Shown here: one piece after another, positions 10,429 through 11,761 of the stretch
Numbering within the stretch: position 1 is the first letter of the stretch
Layout of the letters: each line of letters opens with the position of its first letter
NCBI GenBank assembly: GCA_021847625.1
Contig: JAJZQK010000042.1
Coordinates: forward strand, 1-11,761
From: Chloroflexota bacterium
GTDB taxonomy: Bacteria > Chloroflexota > FW602-bin22 > JAMCYS01
Direction: 5' to 3'
Length of the DNA stretch: 11,761 nucleotides
Made by a program: the position numbers and the translations under genes
The notes under the pieces: model-generated
What the model saw: the letters and a program-made list of their open reading frames with translations, nothing else
What the model was told of the DNA's origin: nothing
The model's database searches: none

Positions 10429-11561
10429 CCGGCAGGCAACTGCCTCGAGCGCCCGTTACCGACCACCTCCGCGTACAACGAGAGGAACGCTCTCCCCGCT
10501 TGCTGCCAGGCGTGTTCGCTTGCCGCCGTTCGGGCCCTCTGGGATAGCCTCGCGTATTCCTCGCTCCCCAGACCCAGCGCCTCTACTATCGTGTCCGCCG
10601 CGCGAGCCGGCTCGTCGAAATCCGCCAAGAGGCCGCAGGCGCCGTCGCGCGTGAGGTGCTGGAAGGCCTCGATGTCGTTTAGGATGGGCACGGTGCCGGT
10701 GGCCATCGCCTCCACGGCGGCGATGCCGAAGCCCTCGTACATGGAGGCGGAGACGAAGAACTGCGCCCGCGATAGCCAGTCCCTAAGGCCATCGTCTGAT
10801 ACCTGGCCGGCAAACAACACGTGGTCTTCGATTCCCAGTTCCACCGCTAGAGCTTGCAGACGTGGCCATTCGCCCAGCCAGTCGGGGCCGACTAGGGCGA
10901 GCCGGGCGGTGGACGTCCGCTGACAGACGACCGCCAGCGCTTGAATCAGGTTGGCGATGCGCTTGTTGGCGTCGGTGCGGCCGACGTACAGGAGCAGACC
11001 TGGCTCGACCCGTTTCTCGACGCAGGCGAACGAGTCGAAGTCGATGGCGTTCTCGATCAGTGTGCATTTGTCGGGAGCGATGGTCGAGAACAGAGCGAGG
11101 TCCTGCCGGCTGTCGCAGGCGACGCGGTCGACGGCGTGGAGGGCGAGTCGGGTCACGTTACGGAAGTAGAAGCGTTTGAGCCCGGTGCCCCAGGGGGAGT
11201 GGAAGAACCCGCCGTGGGTGGAGACAACCAGCGGCTTGCGGTGAAGGAAACGGGTCGCCGCCAGGTAGTCGACGAACGAGTCGATACAGTGGACGTGCAG
11301 TAGGTCGTAGCCGCCCAGATAGGCGAGCGCCGTGGGTGCCATCCTATAGCGACGGGGCCCGAAAAAGGGCAGCCGGCGGACGGTAATGCCCTCCACGGTC
11401 TCATGGGCGGGCAGGAGGCGGCCGCTGGCGAAATCGCGATTGAACGTCAGTGCGCCGCATTCGTGCCCTTGCTGGCGCGTGAAGCGGCAGAGATCCAGCG
11501 TGAAGCGCTCTACCCCGCCCACGCTGGGATGGAACTGTCTGACTATGTGCAGTATCCTCAA
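10425..11561 (-). CDS. GT4-family (GT-B fold) glycosyltransferase
   Basis: A complete 378-residue glycosyltransferase of family 4, which moves a sugar from a nucleotide-sugar donor to a lipid, glycan or small-molecule acceptor on the cytoplasmic side. Seen: N-terminal MRILHIVRQFHPSVGGVERF with the glycine loop (15-16), LLHVHCIDS (87-95), VVSTHGGFF (112-120), a donor-side strand LLLYVGRTDANKRI (189-202; Arg195 and Lys200 in the usual phosphate-contacting positions), LALVGPD (221-227), and SMYEGFGIAAVEAMATGTVPI (273-293), which carries the family's E-x7-E pair, Glu276 and Glu284. Sugar and acceptor cannot be told; surface polysaccharide or glycolipid synthesis is the usual role. The start is TTG at 11561, supported by a ribosome-binding site AGGAAGG five bases upstream, and a good promoter lies just before it. 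It is convergent with the transglutaminase gene, so it is a separate transcription unit, next to an insertion-sequence end. Confidence 0.93.
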   Translation of the reverse strand: MRILHIVRQFHPSVGGVERFTLDLCRFTRQQGHECGALTFNRDFASGRLLPAHETVEGITVRRLPFFGPRRYRMAPTALAYLGGYDLLHVHCIDSFVDYLAATRFLHRKPLVVSTHGGFFHSPWGTGLKRFYFRNVTRLALHAVDRVACDSRQDLALFSTIAPDKCTLIENAIDFDSFACVEKRVEPGLLLYVGRTDANKRIANLIQALAVVCQRTSTARLALVGPDWLGEWPRLQALAVELGIEDHVLFAGQVSDDGLRDWLSRAQFFVSASMYEGFGIAAVEAMATGTVPILNDIEAFQHLTRDGACGLLADFDEPARAADTIVEALGLGSEEYARLSQRARTAASEHAWQQAGRAFLSLYAEVVGNGRSRQLPAG

Positions 11562-11566
11562 CTGTG

Positions 11567-11573
11567 CCTTCCT
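11567..11573 (-). promoter_or_regulatory. Shine-Dalgarno site that fixes the TTG start of the glycosyltransferase
   Basis: On the minus strand AGGAAGG lies five bases before TTG 11561, a normal spacing. The reading then begins MRILHIVRQFHPSVGG, the standard N-terminus of GT4 enzymes. Confidence 0.7.
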
Positions 11574-11589
11574 GAACTCGGGTTAGGTC

Positions 11590-11618
11590 ACTATAGCGAC
11601 GGCCGGCTGAGAAATCAA
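11590..11618 (-). promoter_or_regulatory. Promoter of the glycosyltransferase gene
   Basis: On the minus strand TTGATT (11613-11618; four of six match TTGACA) and TATAGT (11590-11595; five of six match TATAAT) are separated by exactly 17 bases. RNA would start near 11583, leaving a short leader of about 20 bases that holds the ribosome-binding site. The -35 box ends 22 bases short of the insertion-sequence end at 11641, so the insertion did not break it but may have removed upstream control sites. Confidence 0.65.
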
Positions 11619-11640
11619 GCTGCATTCCCCGCGGTGTCAT

Positions 11641-11685
11641 TGCTCAGGGATAATGTCCGGGTTTACTGCTCAGGGAAAATGTCCG
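11641..11685 (+). repeat. Tandem 19-bp direct repeat at the insertion-sequence end
   Basis: TGCTCAGGGATAATGTCCG (11641-11659) recurs as TGCTCAGGGAAAATGTCCG (11667-11685), differing at one base, with a 26-base period. Repeated motifs at an element's end are commonly transposase-binding sites, and the outer copy probably contains the terminal inverted repeat. Confidence 0.85.
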
Positions 11686-11706
11686 CATACTACGGGTATG
11701 AGGACA
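11680..11706 (+). promoter_or_regulatory. Hairpin covering the transposase start codon
   Basis: TGTCC-g-CATAC (11680-11690) and GTATG-a-GGACA (11696-11706) are inverted arms of ten pairs with one mismatch around the loop TACGG. The ATG at 11698-11700 lies inside the right arm. In RNA this would mask the start codon, which fits the known habit of insertion sequences to block translation from read-through transcripts entering from outside. Confidence 0.6.
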
Positions 11707-11761
11707 ATCACTTTGAACGAGAAGCAACAACGCCGGGTCGACATCCTGACCCGCCTGGACG
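11698..11761 (+). CDS. Transposase, N-terminal fragment (runs off the right edge)
   Basis: Only the first 21 codons are inside the window. The product starts MRTITLNEKQQRR and continues VDILTRLD, a short charged helix of the sort that precedes the helix-turn-helix DNA-binding region of many DDE transposases. The frame stays open to the edge. An in-frame ATG at 11653, inside the first end repeat, would add 15 residues, but they look unlike protein-coding sequence; I prefer 11698. No clear ribosome-binding site precedes it and the codon lies in a hairpin. The identification rests on the end repeats, the position and remembered similarity to such transposase starts; the family is not certain. 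Confidence 0.6.
   Translation, partial: MRTITLNEKQQRRVDILTRLD

Larger units (their letters stand above)
11641..11761 (+). mobile_element. Left end of an insertion sequence (continues past the window)
   Basis: From 11641 the sequence has the look of an insertion-sequence end: a tandem pair of 19-base repeats beginning TGCTCAGGGA, then a reading frame resembling a transposase N-terminus, facing inward. The outer boundary is set at the first base of the first repeat and could be off by a few bases. The other end and any target duplication lie outside the window, so the family (possibly an ISNCY- or IS481-like element) is not settled. Confidence 0.65.

Noticed and set aside
10591..11303. Several plus-strand frames opposite the glycosyltransferase gene.
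   Set aside because: The minus-strand frame has clear GT4 motifs across its full length, a promoter and a ribosome-binding site; the opposite frames are shadows.

Overview
This is a GC-rich bacterial chromosomal segment. The best guess at its source is a Chloroflexota (Chloroflexi) bacterium. The clues are the look of the family-5 solute-binding lipoprotein, the SecA with an inserted stretch in its first nucleotide-binding domain, the variant PRPP-synthetase motifs, and the frequent GTG and TTG starts. This rests on remembered family patterns, not a search. No rRNA, tRNA, CRISPR array or phage gene is visible.

Layout: (1) 1-703, minus strand: N-terminal part of a secreted lipoprotein, the substrate-binding subunit of a peptide/nickel-type ABC transporter, running off the left edge. 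(2) 704-922: divergent control region with one promoter candidate per strand; the plus-strand one would place the RNA start on the GTG start codon of the next gene (leaderless mRNA). (3) 923-1969: histone-deacetylase-superfamily zinc amidohydrolase. (4) 2143-3078: ribose-phosphate pyrophosphokinase (prs), TTG start behind a strong Shine-Dalgarno. (5) 3177-5891: secA with its own promoter candidate. (6) 5909-10428: a closely spaced set of MoxR AAA+ ATPase, DUF58 protein and a membrane-anchored transglutaminase-like protein of the TgpA type, directly behind secA. (7) 10425-11561, minus strand: GT4 glycosyltransferase, convergent with the transglutaminase gene and sharing a CTAG stop palindrome with it. 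(8) 11641 to the right edge: left end of an insertion sequence, with a tandem 19-bp end repeat and the start of a transposase gene whose ATG lies inside a hairpin.

How they fit together: prs supplies PRPP for nucleotide and amino-acid synthesis and secA drives general protein export, so both are housekeeping genes. MoxR, DUF58 and the transglutaminase-like protein form a widespread conserved trio thought to work together at the cell envelope; the trio's substrate is unknown. Placement behind secA suggests shared transcription but does not prove a shared function. The glycosyltransferase and the insertion sequence mark the start of a more variable stretch on the right.

I found no convincing new multi-gene system. 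The points most worth checking are the leaderless promoter of the deacetylase gene, the start-codon hairpin in the insertion sequence, the secA-MoxR-DUF58-TgpA arrangement, and the variant motifs in Prs and SecA.
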